The notes under the pieces: generated by a model
Told to the model about the DNA's origin: nothing
Database searches by the model: none
What the model saw: the letters and a program-made list of their open reading frames with translations, nothing else
DNA from: DASXMX01 sp035483795
Lineage (GTDB): Bacteria > Planctomycetota > Phycisphaerae > Tepidisphaerales > Tepidisphaeraceae
NCBI GenBank assembly: GCA_035483795.1
Contig: DATHPP010000444.1
Coordinates: 1 to 12,585 of the forward strand
DNA length: 12,585 nt
Reading direction: 5' to 3'
Position numbers and translations under genes: made by a program
Shown: in pieces, positions 1 through 6,856 of the stretch
How the letters are laid out: every line of letters begins with the position of its first letter
Numbering within the stretch: position 1 is the first letter of the stretch

Positions 1-290
1 GTCAGCCGCGCCACCTGCATGTCGGTGCTGGGAATGAAAAACATTCCCGGATGCGCTGAGCGGTACGACTCGACCCGCACGTCGATCACCAGCCGGTTCA
101 GGGCGAAGGTGAGCAGGAAAATTCCCGCGGTGCCCAGCAGCCAGAACAGCAGGCTCAGGGCGGCCAGCACGCGCGTGCGGAGTTGGTCGCGGCGGAACAG
201 CTCGAAGGCGATCAGCCGCGGGTCCGGGGCGGGCGGCATCGGGTCGCTCAGCAGGTTCCGGAAGCTGGAATTGAAGTCGAATTGCGTCAT
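1..290 (-). CDS. Single-pass membrane protein, partial, partner of the ECF sigma factor
   Basis: The reading frame starts at ATG 290-288 and is still open at the left edge, so only the first 96 residues are seen. They comprise a hydrophilic N-terminus of about 40 residues, one strong hydrophobic segment (about residues 41-69, containing LLFWLLGTAGIFLL) and the start of an extracytoplasmic part. The start codon overlaps the sigma factor stop as ATGA (287-290), so the two genes are probably translated in a coupled way. A membrane protein coupled to an ECF sigma factor is often an anti-sigma factor. However, the cytoplasmic part shows no zinc-binding HxxxCxxC motif, so this is inference from position. 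The function is not recognised from sequence. Confidence 0.75.
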   Translation of the reverse strand, partial: MTQFDFNSSFRNLLSDPMPPAPDPRLIAFELFRRDQLRTRVLAALSLLFWLLGTAGIFLLTFALNRLVIDVRVESYRSAHPGMFFIPSTDMQVARL

Positions 291-835
291 GTCAGCCTCT
301 CGTTTTCCATGATCTTTCGCAGGGCAACCTTGGCGTTGTGGATTCGCGACCGCACGGTTCCGACGGGAACGCCGGTCACCGCGGCGATGTCGTGGTAGCT
401 CATGTCCTCCAGAAATTTCAGTAACAGCACCTCGCGGTGCGGTGGTGACAGGCGGCCCAGCGCCGCATGCACTGCCGCCGCGTCCTCCGGGCCGAACTCC
501 TTTTCGTCCGCCGCCTCGTCGGCGATTCCGCAGTCGTCGCCACCGGCGACCGCCTCACGCCGGCGCATGGCCCGGGCACAGCGGTTGTGGGCGATGCGGT
601 AAAGCCACGGCATGAACGCCGCGGGATTGAGCAGACGAGGCAGGTCGTTGAACACGTCCATCCAGACGTCCTGCGAGACGTCGTCGACCCGGTGCGGCTC
701 GGCCAGCATGCGGTTCAGGTAAGCGCGCAGCCGTGGCTGACAGGCCGCGACCAGCTCCGCGAAGGCGTCGCGATCCCCGAGCTGGCAGCGGACCACCAGC
801 ACCTGCAAATAAACCCGCCCCGCCGATTTCTCCAT
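287..835 (-). CDS. ECF-type RNA polymerase sigma factor
   Basis: The 182-residue protein has the two-domain layout of group 4 sigma factors. Region 2 spans about residues 22-92 and contains the core-binding and -10 recognition part (DDVSQDVWMDVF, FMPWLYRIAHNRCA). Region 4 spans about 124-176, with a helix-turn-helix around EDMSYHDIAAVTGVPVGTVRSRIHNAK. The linker between them is acidic. It should direct RNA polymerase to a stress or envelope regulon, which cannot be read from sequence. I chose ATG 835 because the MEKSAG...LVVRCQLGD start resembles related proteins. A GTG six codons upstream (853) is possible, and neither has a strong Shine-Dalgarno. The stop overlaps the next gene's start (ATGA). 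Confidence 0.9.
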   Translation of the reverse strand: MEKSAGRVYLQVLVVRCQLGDRDAFAELVAACQPRLRAYLNRMLAEPHRVDDVSQDVWMDVFNDLPRLLNPAAFMPWLYRIAHNRCARAMRRREAVAGGDDCGIADEAADEKEFGPEDAAAVHAALGRLSPPHREVLLLKFLEDMSYHDIAAVTGVPVGTVRSRIHNAKVALRKIMENERLT

Positions 836-947
836 CGCGCACCCGCCGGGCACTCAACCGATCATCGCCTTGCAATCAGACAGGTGCGCCAGACGATATG
901 AAAGTTCAGTGCGAAGCGGAATTGGCGCGGGATTCCTGAATCGCGCC

Positions 948-986
948 GCCTCTTCCCCCTCTCCCAGAGGGAGAGGGGGAAGAGGC
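948..986. repeat. Perfect 18-bp palindrome with 3-base loop
   Basis: Arms 948-965 and 969-986 are perfect reverse complements (CCTCTTCCCCCTCTC type) around the loop AGA. It lies between the divergently transcribed sigma factor and sugar isomerase genes. There is no T-run after it on either strand, so a simple intrinsic terminator is unlikely. It looks like an intergenic CTCTCCC/GGGAGAG palindromic repeat, a kind often dispersed in high-GC genomes. A second copy is not seen in this window. Confidence 0.8.
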
Positions 987-1043
987 CGCATTTCGCCCGC
1001 GGCGGCAAGCGGATATGCTACCGGCCATTCATCCATCGCAAAG

Positions 1044-1050
1044 TGAGGAG
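1044..1050 (+). promoter_or_regulatory. Shine-Dalgarno of the sugar isomerase-like gene
   Basis: TGAGGAG ends five bases before ATG 1056. It fixes the start so that the protein begins directly with its twin-arginine signal. Confidence 0.75.
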
Positions 1051-1055
1051 AGCCC

Positions 1056-2000
1056 ATGAGCACCACGCGTCGAGGATTTCTTTCGGGGGCTGCCGGCGTC
1101 GCGCTGGCGGCTTCATCTCAAGCGATCGCGCAGCAGCCGGCCAGCGAGCCGGCCGCAAAGCCGATCCACAACCGCATCGGCCTGGCCAGCTATTCGCTCT
1201 GGCAGTTCGTGCGGAACGAATTGCGGAACCTCAAGAAGAACCTGGACCTCGCGGCGGAGTGGGGGTTTGCGGGGCTGGAGGTGCTCCAGCGGCAGATGAT
1301 CAGCCGCGAACCCGGCTACCTGCACGACCTCAAACGACACGCGGCCCTCAACGGGCTGGATTTGTATGGGCTGGCGACGCACCAGACGTTCCTGACGCCA
1401 GACCGCGCCAAGCGACGGGAAAATGTCCTGACGACCTGCGATTATCTCGAGCAGGCGTACGAGCTGGGCATTCCGACCATGCGCGTGCAGACCGGGACCT
1501 GGGGAACGAGCAAGAACTTCGATGACCTGATGGCCCACCGCGGGATCGAGCCGCCGATCGACGGGTACAAGGACGAGGACGGGTTCAAGTGGGTCGTCGA
1601 TTGTTTCGAGCAATGCATTCCGACGGCGCAACGGTGCGGCGTAACAATGGGGCTGGAGAACCACTGGGGCCTGGGCCGCACGCCCGAGGGCGTGAAACGG
1701 ATCATCGAGTCGGTGGATTCGCCCTGGCTGCGCGTGACCTGCGACATCGGCAATTTCCTGGAGGAGCCGTACGACAAGCTCGAGACGATCGCCCCCTACG
1801 CGAGCATGGTACACGCCAAGACCTACTACGGCGGCGGGCTTTGGTACACGCTCGATCTGGACTACCCACGGATCGCGGCCATGCTCCATCACGTGGGTTA
1901 TCGCGGTTACCTCTCGCTGGAATTCGAAGGGCGCGAAAGCCCGCTGACCGGCGTGCCAAAGAGCCTGGCCGTCCTCCAGAAAGCTTTCAATCTCGGTTGA
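1056..2000 (+). CDS. Tat-exported sugar phosphate isomerase/epimerase-like TIM barrel protein
   Basis: The protein has 314 residues. The N-terminus MSTTRRGFLSGAAG is a twin-arginine signal, followed by an alanine-rich hydrophobic stretch and a likely cleavage near AIAQQ (about 26), so it is exported folded. The rest matches the xylose isomerase-like TIM barrel family (AP endonuclease family 2 fold). Candidate divalent-metal ligands are E201 in GLENHWG, D230 in CDIGN, H253 in MVHAK and E289 in LSLEFEG. Members are usually annotated as sugar phosphate isomerase/epimerase; substrates are mostly unknown and many are periplasmic sugar-processing enzymes in planctomycetes. The GAGGAG ribosome site supports the start. 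It appears to stand alone, with an 81-base gap to the next gene. The family call is firm; the exact reaction is not. Confidence 0.88.
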   Translation: MSTTRRGFLSGAAGVALAASSQAIAQQPASEPAAKPIHNRIGLASYSLWQFVRNELRNLKKNLDLAAEWGFAGLEVLQRQMISREPGYLHDLKRHAALNGLDLYGLATHQTFLTPDRAKRRENVLTTCDYLEQAYELGIPTMRVQTGTWGTSKNFDDLMAHRGIEPPIDGYKDEDGFKWVVDCFEQCIPTAQRCGVTMGLENHWGLGRTPEGVKRIIESVDSPWLRVTCDIGNFLEEPYDKLETIAPYASMVHAKTYYGGGLWYTLDLDYPRIAAMLHHVGYRGYLSLEFEGRESPLTGVPKSLAVLQKAFNLG

Positions 2001-2054
2001 GCGGATGAAATTTTCGGGAAAACTTCAGCGAAATTCGCCGCCGGAATGCCATGG

Positions 2055-2074
2055 CCGGGCTAAAATGCCCGGAG
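2055..2074 (+). promoter_or_regulatory. Candidate -10 box in a hairpin loop overlapping the ribosome binding site
   Basis: TAAAAT (2061-2066) resembles a -10 box and is flanked by six-base complementary arms CCGGGC (2055-2060) and GCCCGG (2067-2072). GGAG (2071-2074) is a Shine-Dalgarno seven bases before ATG 2082, and its first two bases lie in the right arm. If transcription starts further upstream, the hairpin could partly hide the ribosome site. I found no matching -35 box. Confidence 0.35.
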
Positions 2075-2081
2075 CCAATAT

Positions 2082-2516
2082 ATGCGGGGCGCAGCCATGG
2101 GCAGTCACGGCATTCTCTACACGGTGGAAGGTCCCAAGGGGAGTTACTACGCGATTCACGATCCGGCGACAGGCCGGGTCCGCACGGAACGTACCGAACA
2201 GGCGGCCCGCGCGCAGGCGCAGAAGATGGGAATTACCCTGGTCGCCGATGAAATCATCTCGCACGAGGAGTTGCTGCGGCGCACCGGGCGTGAAATGGGC
2301 GGGACTTCGCCGTCAGAGGCGCAGGCAATCGATTCTCCCACAGAATCGTCGCCCCTGATCGTCCCAAGTTCGCCTTACGGAAACAGCGATCCGCCGACTG
2401 TCGACAACGCCCCCGATGCGCCAGCATTGGACGCGTTCAGCACCGGTCAGATCATCTGCAGCGCTCCCCTGCCTGATGTCGTGGACGGGAACGATTTCAA
2501 TTCCAATGCCGTCTGA
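2082..2516 (+). CDS. Hypothetical protein, 144 residues
   Basis: I do not recognise this protein. It has a compact-looking N-terminal part (residues 6-70; GILYTVEGPKGSYYAIHDP, then a helix with EQAARAQAQKMG and EELLRRTG) and a disordered-looking C-terminal half rich in Ser, Pro, Asp and Ala. There is no signal peptide or membrane segment. Codon use is typical of the GC-rich neighbours and no other frame is convincing, so it is probably real. Start ATG 2082 has GGAG seven bases upstream; ATG 2097 (MGSHG) is an alternative and would begin at the conserved-looking part. It converges with the sedolisin gene, and a large palindrome lies between them. Confidence 0.65.
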   Translation: MRGAAMGSHGILYTVEGPKGSYYAIHDPATGRVRTERTEQAARAQAQKMGITLVADEIISHEELLRRTGREMGGTSPSEAQAIDSPTESSPLIVPSSPYGNSDPPTVDNAPDAPALDAFSTGQIICSAPLPDVVDGNDFNSNAV

Positions 2517-2557
2517 CGCGGCAGGGCAATCGCAAATTCGGTGGCCGGCCGATTTTT

Positions 2558-2632
2558 GGGAGGGCGAGGCTCCTGCCGAGCCGCGGCTTTCACGCGAGGG
2601 AGCGTTCGGCTCGGCGGGAGCCTCGCCCTCCC
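2558..2632. repeat. Long GC-rich inverted repeat (planctomycete-type intergenic palindrome)
   Basis: Arms of 26 bases, 2558-2583 and 2607-2632, are complementary with one mismatch (a T opposite a G, which still pairs in RNA on this strand). The loop is 23 bases. The left arm reads GGGAGGGCGAGGCTCCTGCC. Translated, such elements give the spurious peptides GEAPAEPRLS and GSAGASPSR that I know as recurrent false ORF pieces in planctomycete genomes. It sits between convergent genes ending at 2516 and 2672 and could end transcription from both sides. There is no strong T-tract. Confidence 0.85.
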
Positions 2633-2671
2633 GGTTGAGCGATCTGATGCGCCGTGGCGGAAATGAGAGAC

Positions 2672-4756
2672 TCAGATCGTCGACGCGACGGCGCTGTCGT
2701 TGTTCGGATTCGTATCCGCCGGCTGCGTGGACGAAGTGGCGACGGCAACGAGCTTGTACGAACCGGGCGCCTGGCCGGCGGGCGCGGCAAAGTGGATTTT
2801 GAAGGTCGTCGCGTGCCCCGGCCGCAGCTCAATCCTCCGACCTGACAGGCTTCCCAGAAGCGGATCGGCCGAGGTGTCCAGGGTCCCGTCGGGCGATTCG
2901 TAAAGGTTGAGGTTCACCGTCCCAACGGCATTCACGTTGCCAAGATTCTCGATGGTGACGCTGGCGGTGTCGCTCGCGCCGGGGGTGACGGAAACCGCCG
3001 GCCCGTTGGAAAACACGGTCGCCAGATCGACGGTCTGCTTCGAGACCGAGAGAGTTTTGGCAGTGGCGACGGTCGCGTTGGCGGTATCGGTTTTGGTGGC
3101 GTCAATCGCCGCGGTGAGGAAATATCCGCCGTTGTTGAGGGTCGTCGGGTACGTGAATTTCAGTTTCACCGTCTTTGACGCTCCGGCCTTTAGATTCAGG
3201 GCGGGAATGCTCATCGTGGTCAGCAGCGTATCGCTTGACGTGGCCGATCCGTCGGTCGACAGATAGAGATTAATGGTAACCGGGCCGTCGAAAGTCGCGC
3301 CCGAATCGTTGCTGATTCGGAGCCGGACCGAGCCGGCCGTACCGCCCATGACGCTGTCAGGGGGCGAAGAGAGGAACACCCCGCTCAGCGGCGACGCAGG
3401 AAGCTGGGCCGGGGTGGTTGTGGTCGATCCCGTGGAGCCGGTTCCGGGGGAGCCGGTTCCGGTGGAACCCGTGTTCGAGCCGGACGTTCCGACTAGCGCG
3501 TCGACGATCGCGGCGGACTTGGGCGTTCCCAAACCGGTGGCGGTGTCGTAGCCAAGGGTGGCGGGGTTGCCTGATCCGCCGAATCCCCAGCGCCAGTGCC
3601 AGGGGTTGGAGCTGCCGGCGTCGACGACGTCGTTGAAGCTGTTGTCGTAATTCGCGACGGTGTAGAGGCCGTAAAGAATCGGCAGCGTCTGACTGGCGCC
3701 GTCGAGCGTGCTTTGGCCGGCAAGGAGACGTCCCTGATTGGCGATGGCGACCAGCGCCGACCACATCGGCGCGCCCGCGCTGGTGCCGCCGACTTCCTGC
3801 CAACCGCTAAAGCCCTGATCGGGCAGCGAATCGTAGACGGCGACGCCCGTATTGGGATCGCCGACGATTGAAACATCTGGCGTGCTGCGGGCGCCGGAGG
3901 TCTGCACGATGTTTTGGTAGCTGGGCTCGGCTTCGACCTGGCTGTACCCGCCGCTGGTTCCGTTCCAGGAGGATTCGGTGCTGTATGATCCGTCGGAGTT
4001 GACGAAGAGGCTGGTGCCGCCGACGGAGAGCACGTTGGGCGAGGCGGCGGGCCATTCGATGCCGCTGAAGCTTCCACTGTCACCGGCGGCCGCGACAAAC
4101 GTGATTCCCTCGTGGCCGGTGGGCGTGGTGAAGTTGGGGTCGAACTGTGTCTCGCCGGTGAATTCCCCGTTGCTCCAACTGAAGAATTCGCTCCCGCCCC
4201 AGCTCATCGAGATCGCCGAGACACCGGAGGCGTGGCGGGCATAGTTCACCGCGGTCATCAGGTCGTCCAGCGTCGCGGAATTGGCCTCGACCAGAAGAAT
4301 GTTGGCGCCGGGTGCGATCGCATGCGCCCACTCGACGTCGAGCGAGATTTCGCCGGCCCAGCCGGCGTCAGTCGTCGGCAGCTTGCTCGTGCTTCCTGTC
4401 TGGCTCACGACCTGGAAGCTGGGCGGTGCGCTGATGCCGAAGGTGCTGTCGAAGGTTTTGAGGTCGGCGCTGATGTTGGGATCGTTGTAGGCGTCGACGA
4501 TGGCGATGGTCTGGCCGCTGCCGTTAGCGGTCACGCCGCCGCTGGCGAAGCTGATCTGGTCGACACCGTACGCCTGGCGGATCTGCGACGGGGAGTAGCC
4601 CGCCTGCGCCGCCGTCGTATCGGCGCGCCCCAGGATTATGTTGGGGGCCAATACAAGGCTTCCGTAGGAAGACAGAAGCTGCCGCGATTCCAGTCCCTCG
4701 ATCAGGGCTCCCGCCGCGATTCGCGTTCCGTTCATCTTTTGCTTACGACCCGACAT
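2672..4756 (-). CDS. Sedolisin-family (S53) serine-carboxyl protease with CARDB-like C-terminal domains
   Basis: The 694-residue exported protease hydrolyses peptides with a Ser-Glu-Asp triad. The visible catalytic residues are E136 and D140 in GEISLDVEWAHAIAP, the oxyanion Asp D226 in AAAGDSG, and S326 in VGGTSAGAPMWSAL. The family's calcium site follows (FNDVV ... GYDTATGLGTP, about 374-412). The N-terminus carries EGLESRQLL (residues 20-28), close to the planctomycetal LEPR-XLL export-associated motif. A Gly/Ser/Thr linker (about 424-453) leads to two CARDB-like beta domains (about 460-575 and 585-690). The catalytic part begins at SPSQIRQAYGV, only about 50 residues from the start, so the usual long propeptide domain is missing. 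ATG 4756 is supported by GAGGAG six bases upstream. It is monocistronic and divergent from the molybdenum cluster. Confidence 0.92.
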   Translation of the reverse strand: MSGRKQKMNGTRIAAGALIEGLESRQLLSSYGSLVLAPNIILGRADTTAAQAGYSPSQIRQAYGVDQISFASGGVTANGSGQTIAIVDAYNDPNISADLKTFDSTFGISAPPSFQVVSQTGSTSKLPTTDAGWAGEISLDVEWAHAIAPGANILLVEANSATLDDLMTAVNYARHASGVSAISMSWGGSEFFSWSNGEFTGETQFDPNFTTPTGHEGITFVAAAGDSGSFSGIEWPAASPNVLSVGGTSLFVNSDGSYSTESSWNGTSGGYSQVEAEPSYQNIVQTSGARSTPDVSIVGDPNTGVAVYDSLPDQGFSGWQEVGGTSAGAPMWSALVAIANQGRLLAGQSTLDGASQTLPILYGLYTVANYDNSFNDVVDAGSSNPWHWRWGFGGSGNPATLGYDTATGLGTPKSAAIVDALVGTSGSNTGSTGTGSPGTGSTGSTTTTPAQLPASPLSGVFLSSPPDSVMGGTAGSVRLRISNDSGATFDGPVTINLYLSTDGSATSSDTLLTTMSIPALNLKAGASKTVKLKFTYPTTLNNGGYFLTAAIDATKTDTANATVATAKTLSVSKQTVDLATVFSNGPAVSVTPGASDTASVTIENLGNVNAVGTVNLNLYESPDGTLDTSADPLLGSLSGRRIELRPGHATTFKIHFAAPAGQAPGSYKLVAVATSSTQPADTNPNNDSAVASTI

Positions 4757-4762
4757 CGAGAA

Positions 4763-4796
4763 CTCCTCAGCCCGGCTTATCACTCAAAGTATTGTA
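4763..4796 (-). promoter_or_regulatory. Candidate -10 box and Shine-Dalgarno of the sedolisin gene
   Basis: On the minus strand TACAAT (4796-4791) lies 34 bases before the start codon, and GAGGAG (4768-4763) lies six bases before ATG 4756. The ribosome site is strong. The -10 box is plausible, but no TTGACA-like -35 is found at the expected distance. Confidence 0.45.
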
Positions 4797-5020
4797 CCCG
4801 ACATTCACATGGTTCCGCCGCGCCGCGCGAAACTTCCGAAGGCCTGAATTTTTACCTCGTCTCCGCCGCGCAATACCGGGGCCCGGCTTCATTTTTGCTT
4901 CAGGTAATCTTTGTCCGGACTGCCTGGGGCCTCGCACGGCAATTCTACTCGATGACCGCAAGGGCGGTTCAAGGGACTGCAAAGATGGCGGGAAGGCCCC
5001 CCGGCGGCGACAATCCCGCC

Positions 5021-5248
5021 ATGGCACTCAGCGCTCGAAACCAATTTCACGGAACCGTGGCATCGGTCAAAACCGGGGCGGTGATGAGCGAGGTCGTCGT
5101 CGATATCGGCGGCGGACACAAGATCGTGTCGCTGATCAGCTCGTCGTCGGCCAAACGCCTCAAGCTCCGCAAGGGCAGTCCCGCGATCGCCGTGATCAAG
5201 GCGACCGAAGTCATCATCTCCACTGATGAGCCGCAAGATGAAGGGTAA
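5021..5248 (+). CDS. Stand-alone Mop/TOBE molybdate-binding protein (molbindin-like)
   Basis: This 75-residue protein is a single Mop (TOBE) domain, shown by the hallmark start SARNQFHGTVASVKTGAVMSE, the following strand VVVDIGGGHKIVSLIS, and the C-terminal KGSPAIAVIKATEVII. Molbindins of this size assemble into oligomers that bind molybdate or tungstate at subunit interfaces, acting as storage or sensor in the cytoplasm. The same frame is open far upstream, but ATG 5021 gives the normal family length, so I take it as the start; the nearby ribosome site is weak. It overlaps the next gene by 23 bases (5226-5248). That gene encodes a ModE-like DNA-binding domain, so the two may act as one split regulator. 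Confidence 0.88.
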   Translation: MALSARNQFHGTVASVKTGAVMSEVVVDIGGGHKIVSLISSSSAKRLKLRKGSPAIAVIKATEVIISTDEPQDEG

Positions 5249-5627
5249 AGCCCGCCGTCGCGCAGCCCGCTCTGCGGCGCCACCCACGAAGCGAACGCTA
5301 AGCGCCCGGATCTGGGTTGAAACGGAAGATGGCCCGGCGATCAACGACGCCGGCGCCGATCTGCTCGACCAGATCGAAGTGTACGGCTCGCTTTCCGAAG
5401 CCGCCCGCAAATTGCGCTTCAGCTACCGCCGGGCCTGGATGCTGCTGGACGGAATGAACCGGCGCTGGCCAAGCCCCGTGGTCACCACCGCGACGGGCGG
5501 ACACCACGGCGGCGGGGCGAAGCTTACTGAGCTTGGCCGCCATGTCCTGCGGACCTATCGCGACCTGCAGCTGCAGTTCGAACACCTGCTCGACACCGCC
5601 GGCGACCCCTTCGAGCCGTTTCCGTGA
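5226..5627 (+). CDS. ModE-like winged-helix transcriptional regulator lacking TOBE domains
   Basis: The protein has 133 residues. After a basic, probably disordered N-terminus (KARRRAARSAAPPTKR) comes the ModE/LysR-type winged helix (about residues 36-115): LLDQIEVYGSLSEAARKLRF, then SYRRAWMLLDGMNR and the wing region with GGHHGGGAKLTELGR. This matches the N-terminal domain of ModE, the molybdate-responsive repressor. The two molybdate-binding TOBE domains of classical ModE are absent, and the reading frame ends at 5627. A separate Mop gene directly upstream overlaps it by 23 bases. Start ATG 5226 is used; ATG 5238 is almost equally good. Possible targets are this cluster and molybdate uptake genes, but no operator was identified. 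Confidence 0.87.
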   Translation: MSRKMKGKARRRAARSAAPPTKRTLSARIWVETEDGPAINDAGADLLDQIEVYGSLSEAARKLRFSYRRAWMLLDGMNRRWPSPVVTTATGGHHGGGAKLTELGRHVLRTYRDLQLQFEHLLDTAGDPFEPFP

Positions 5628-5646
5628 GGCGCGCGACGGAACGCAA

Positions 5647-5674
5647 TTGACCTCGTCATATCATCGGCTATACA
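5647..5674 (+). promoter_or_regulatory. Candidate sigma-70-type promoter of the SUOX-fold gene
   Basis: TTGACC (5647-5652) and TATACA (5669-5674) are separated by 16 bases, a reasonable housekeeping promoter. It lies just after the ModE-like gene stop and about 20 bases before ATG 5696. The gene may therefore be transcribed apart from the regulator pair. Confidence 0.45.
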
Positions 5675-5695
5675 ACGTGGAAAAGGACGACTCCC

Positions 5696-6193
5696 ATGCG
5701 GCAAAAACGTCTGCTTCCGACGATACTCGCGCTCCCGTTGTGCCTGGCTATTTCTAGCGCTACTAGTGAACCCCAGGCTTCGATCAAAGTCACGGGCCTG
5801 GCGCCGCATCCTCTTTCCTTGACGGTCGAGTCCATCGCGGCGATGCCCCACGTCACGCTGACGACCAAAGATCGAAGCGGCAAGGAGCTGACTTATTCCG
5901 GTGTGAGCGTTCGCGCCATTCTCGATCAGGCGGGCGTCCCCTCGACCACGCAAATGCGCAACGGCGCCGTCGCACTGGCCCTGGTCGTGGAAGCGACGGA
6001 CGGATATCGGGCGGTCTTTTCGCTGACCGAGATCGATGCTCAATCCCCCGACCGGCCCGTATTGCTGGCGGACCAGCGCGACGGCAAACCGCTAAACGCA
6101 CAGGAAGGGCCATTCCGCCTGATAGCGCCTCAGGACCAGCGCCCAACCCGCTGGGTTCGTCAGGTAACCACGCTGAGAATTGCCAAGCCTTAG
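5696..6193 (+). CDS. Exported small molybdopterin-oxidoreductase-fold (SUOX-like) protein
   Basis: The 165-residue protein has a Sec-type signal peptide (MRQKRLLPTILALPLCLAIS, cleavage near 24). The mature part follows the short form of the oxidoreductase molybdopterin-binding (sulfite oxidase-like) domain: YSGVSVRAILDQAGVP, then ATDGYRAVFSLTEID, PVLLADQRDGKPL and GPFRLIAPQDQRPTRWVRQV. Database annotations usually call such proteins molybdopterin-dependent oxidoreductase. The only cysteine is C16 inside the signal peptide, so the cysteine that ligates molybdenum in sulfite oxidase is missing; it may not be catalytic, or may bind another ligand. AAGGA nine bases upstream supports the start. 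The molybdate-sensing genes just upstream fit a molybdenum theme. Confidence 0.8.
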   Translation: MRQKRLLPTILALPLCLAISSATSEPQASIKVTGLAPHPLSLTVESIAAMPHVTLTTKDRSGKELTYSGVSVRAILDQAGVPSTTQMRNGAVALALVVEATDGYRAVFSLTEIDAQSPDRPVLLADQRDGKPLNAQEGPFRLIAPQDQRPTRWVRQVTTLRIAKP

Positions 6194-6398
6194 TAGAGGC
6201 TATCTAATTCGCAGTAATCCAGCGGTTGATCACAAATAGCCCCATTCGGCGCCAGTTCGTCGAAATCCTCGCTCGCAATCGGACTCTGATGACGATTAGG
6301 CAAATATTTAACAAAGAGCGGCGATACACTTGCTATGTATGGTTCTTGTTCGTATTATGCTCAGTGTAGCCGCGGCGAAGAGCACGGTCGGGAGGAGG
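6194..6398. other. AT-richer intergenic segment at the left edge of the island
   Basis: Base composition changes here from the GC-rich host pattern. I see no RNA gene, strong hairpin or recognisable attachment site. TTAACA (6308-6313) followed 17 bases later by TGCTAT (6331-6336) is a weak promoter candidate for the next gene. Confidence 0.4.
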
Positions 6399-6830
6399 AT
6401 GGCAAAGGGAAAGAATCAACCGGAGTTATTCGCCGAGACTGAGCAGATTGCTTCTCTTTTGAGCAAGGAATCAACGCAGGACGTCGTCATCCTGCTTATC
6501 CCAAGTCATGACCGGCACAACAAGCCTCTCCCCGAACCGCTGGCGGCTGAATGGGCCTCAAACGCGATGCGGCTGTTTGCAGATCTGTATCGTGGCGCTA
6601 CCGCGTTCCGAGCGGCGCATGGAATCTTCAAAACGGACGAGGGGCATTACCTCCATGATGCTCCACTTGTGATCGAGGCGTTTGCCGAGGTCGATGCAAT
6701 TCAAGATGTGAGCCGGCTGAACTCATTAGTTGATTTTTGCAAGCGCATGGGCAAAGCGCTCGACCAGGAATCGATTATGTTGGCCTTTGGGAACATTCAT
6801 TACTACATTGAGGATTATCGGCGCGTGTGA
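6399..6830 (+). CDS. Uncharacterised protein, 143 residues, first gene of the island pair
   Basis: I do not recognise a named family. The protein is soluble and alpha/beta in appearance. Visible segments are a start with KNQPELFAETEQIASLL, a strand DVVILLIPSHD (28-38), WASNAMRLFADLYRGATAF (52-70), GIFKTDEGHYLHDAPLVIEAF (75-95) and a C-terminal helix with VDFCKRMGKALDQ. There is no signal peptide or membrane segment. ATG 6399 is directly preceded by GGAGGAGG, a strong but very close ribosome site; ATG 6357 is an in-frame alternative adding 14 residues. The gene is followed 26 bases later by the next gene on the same strand, so they likely form an operon. Lower GC than its neighbours and adjacency to a DNA methyltransferase suggest an acquired defence-type cassette; this is inference. 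Confidence 0.7.
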   Translation: MAKGKNQPELFAETEQIASLLSKESTQDVVILLIPSHDRHNKPLPEPLAAEWASNAMRLFADLYRGATAFRAAHGIFKTDEGHYLHDAPLVIEAFAEVDAIQDVSRLNSLVDFCKRMGKALDQESIMLAFGNIHYYIEDYRRV

Positions 6831-6856
6831 CCTAGTATATCGGTGGACGGTGCCCA

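Noticed and set aside
868..911. Possible ECF-type autoregulatory promoter of the sigma gene on the minus strand (GAACTT followed by GTCTGA)
   Set aside because: The spacing between the two boxes is about 20 bases, longer than the 16-17 usual for ECF promoters, so chance is likely.
1113..1892. Long open frame on the minus strand
   Set aside because: It is antisense to the sugar isomerase-like gene and its translation is low-complexity without any recognisable motif.
4112..5020. Long upstream extension of the Mop/TOBE reading frame
   Set aside because: It is antisense to the sedolisin gene; the real protein starts at ATG 5021, giving the normal molbindin length.
4860..5020. Molybdenum-cofactor riboswitch upstream of the Mop gene
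   Set aside because: Only a five-base hairpin (4955-4968) is visible; the conserved elements of that riboswitch could not be found. A covariance-model search would settle it.
6194..6398. Attachment site or direct repeat marking the island edge
   Set aside because: No repeat shared with the other edge near 8940 could be found by eye, and there is no tRNA gene or integrase.
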